Assembly (NCBI GenBank): GCA_030053945.1
Contig: JASGCW010000029.1
Location: 1-45,364 of the forward strand
Direction of reading: 5' to 3'
Source: Limnohabitans sp.
GTDB lineage: Bacteria > Bacteroidota > Bacteroidia > Flavobacteriales > Flavobacteriaceae
DNA length: 45,364 nucleotides
The notes under the pieces: generated by a model
What the model was told of the DNA's origin: nothing
Databases searched by the model: none
Seen by the model: the letters and a program-made list of their open reading frames with translations, nothing else
Translations under genes and position numbers: made by a program
Shown: in pieces, positions 44,316-45,364 of the stretch
How the letters are laid out: the number at the start of each line of letters is the position of its first letter
Numbering within the stretch: position 1 is the stretch's first letter

Positions 44316-45363
44316 TATTATTTACTGCTGCTTTCACAAAATTCACAAAAATAGGATGCGGATTTGCTACTGTACTTTTGTATTCTGGATGATATTGTAC
44401 ACCTATAAAGAATGGATGATCTTTTAATTCTATAACTTCTACTAAACCTGTATCAGGGTTTATACCTGAAGTTATCAAACCAGCATTCTTTAATTCTTCC
44501 AAATAATCACCATTAAACTCGTATCTATGACGGTGACGTTCCAGAATATCTGATTTACCATAGATATCATAAGCCAATGTTCCTTCTTGAAGATGACATT
44601 TCCAAGCTCCTAAACGCATTGTACCTCCTTTATCTGTGATATTTTTTTGTTCTTCCATCAGGTTAATAACCGGATGAGAAGTATTTTTATTCATTTCGGT
44701 CGAATTAGCGTTTGAATACCCTAATACATTTCGTGAATATTCAATTACTGCCATTTGCATACCTAAACAAATTCCGAAAAATGGAATTTTATTTTCTCTT
44801 GCATAACGAACTGTCTCTATTTTTCCTTCAATTCCTCTCTCGCCAAATCCTGGAGCAACAAGTATGCCGTCCAATCCTTTTAACTGTTTTTCTGCCGTTT
44901 TGGCATCTAAATATTCAGAATGTACAGAAATTACGTTAACTTTTGTCTCATTTGCAGCTCCAGCATGTATAAAAGCCTCTAAAATTGACTTATAAGAGTC
45001 TTGCAATTCTACATATTTTCCAACTAAACCAATATTAACTTCGTGCTTCGGATTTTTAAGTTTCTGCAAAAATTCATTCCATTGCTTTAAATCAGGTATG
45101 TTTTTTTCTGGCAGTTCTAATTTTTTTAGAGCTACTTTATCAAGACCTTCTTCTAACATTAAATTAGGTACATCATAAATTGTTGAAGCATCTATAGATT
45201 GAATAACAGCTTCTTTCTTTACATTACAGAATAACGCAAGTTTTTGACGCAAATCTTGTGATAATTCGTGCTCAGTGCGGCAAACCAAAATATCAGCTTT
45301 AATTCCACTTTCCATTAAAGTTTTTACCGAGTGCTGCGTTGGTTTTGTTTTTAATTCACCAGC
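44308..45363 (-). CDS. pyrG: CTP synthase, 5' part cut by the window edge
   Basis: The frame is open to the right edge (reading AGELKTKPTQHSVKTLMESG), so the gene continues outside; the ATG at 45315 is internal. About 352 of the usual 540 residues are visible: the end of the amidoligase domain (DILVCRTEHELS, LMLEEGLDKVAL) and the complete class I glutaminase domain. In the latter, GILVAPGFGERG, the nucleophile Cys in FFGICLGMQMAV, and the His/Glu pair in GVQYHPEYKS are all intact. The enzyme makes CTP from UTP with glutamine nitrogen. It is followed by yidC. Confidence 0.97.
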   Translation of the reverse strand, partial: AGELKTKPTQHSVKTLMESGIKADILVCRTEHELSQDLRQKLALFCNVKKEAVIQSIDASTIYDVPNLMLEEGLDKVALKKLELPEKNIPDLKQWNEFLQKLKNPKHEVNIGLVGKYVELQDSYKSILEAFIHAGAANETKVNVISVHSEYLDAKTAEKQLKGLDGILVAPGFGERGIEGKIETVRYARENKIPFFGICLGMQMAVIEYSRNVLGYSNANSTEMNKNTSHPVINLMEEQKNITDKGGTMRLGAWKCHLQEGTLAYDIYGKSDILERHRHRYEFNGDYLEELKNAGLITSGINPDTGLVEVIELKDHPFFIGVQYHPEYKSTVANPHPIFVNFVKAAVNNKK

Positions 45364-45364
45364 T

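Overview
The window looks like the chromosome of a low-GC Flavobacteriaceae member, most likely Flavobacterium. The evidence is strongly AT-rich DNA, TAnnTTTG-type promoters, an almost complete absence of Shine-Dalgarno sites, a type A T9SS sorting domain, an OMP_b-brl_3 TonB receptor, a 2-Cys peroxiredoxin/thioredoxin/DUF6952 cluster and a RibB with a degenerate second domain. The species cannot be read from the sequence.

Region 1 (1-11.7 kb, + strand) is the accessory end of a type VI secretion locus of the Bacteroidota type. It has the 3' part of vgrG, three small unassigned genes, and a 1470-aa PAAR-like (DUF4280) effector. The effector carries Ig-like domains, a GH19/lysozyme-like domain and a C-terminal LAS/MepA-like peptidase tip. 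A secreted candidate immunity protein follows. Then comes a headless second effector tip: the back half of the same GH19-like module fused to a CHAP/TIGR02594-type amidase. It has its own paralogous immunity protein and a YARHG lipoprotein. This looks like a scaffold with exchangeable tips plus a stored spare toxin-immunity cassette, and it is the most interesting part of the window.

Region 2 (11.7-18.3 kb) begins with scars: a detached T9SS sorting domain and a possible barrel tail. It continues with a TonB-dependent receptor with a good promoter (- strand), about 500 bp of noncoding DNA, and an MbnP/MbnH pair (+ strand) in which the di-haem enzyme has Leu at an expected Trp position. A HExxH lipoprotein (- strand) follows.

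Region 3 (18.2-26.4 kb, - strand) holds a structured inverted repeat, a TonB-C/GldM-like secreted protein, PaiB, DinB and a nitronate monooxygenase. Upstream of these is a probable AraC-led cluster: AraC regulator, a methyltransferase broken by one stop codon, a 2-hydroxyacid dehydrogenase, a tautomerase, an atypical SDR, a secreted DJ-1-like protein and an NTF2-like protein. A perfect 38-bp palindrome lies inside this cluster.

Region 4 (26.5-33.4 kb, - strand) is conserved core: tRNA-Ser(UGA), then, in transcription order, tpx, dgkA, ftsK, lolA, an LptF/G permease and ribB, tightly packed.

Region 5 (33.5-41.6 kb) deals with arsenic and peroxide. An arsR operon (+) encodes DUF6428, a methyltransferase, a thioredoxin-type arsenate reductase with all three redox cysteines, and a DoxX-like protein, but no efflux pump is present. 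A peroxiredoxin-thioredoxin-DUF6952 group (-) diverges from katG (+), followed by an amino acid permease. Region 6 (41.6-45.4 kb) has a lipoprotein broken by one in-frame TAA, then yidC and the 3' two-thirds of pyrG (-), which runs off the window.
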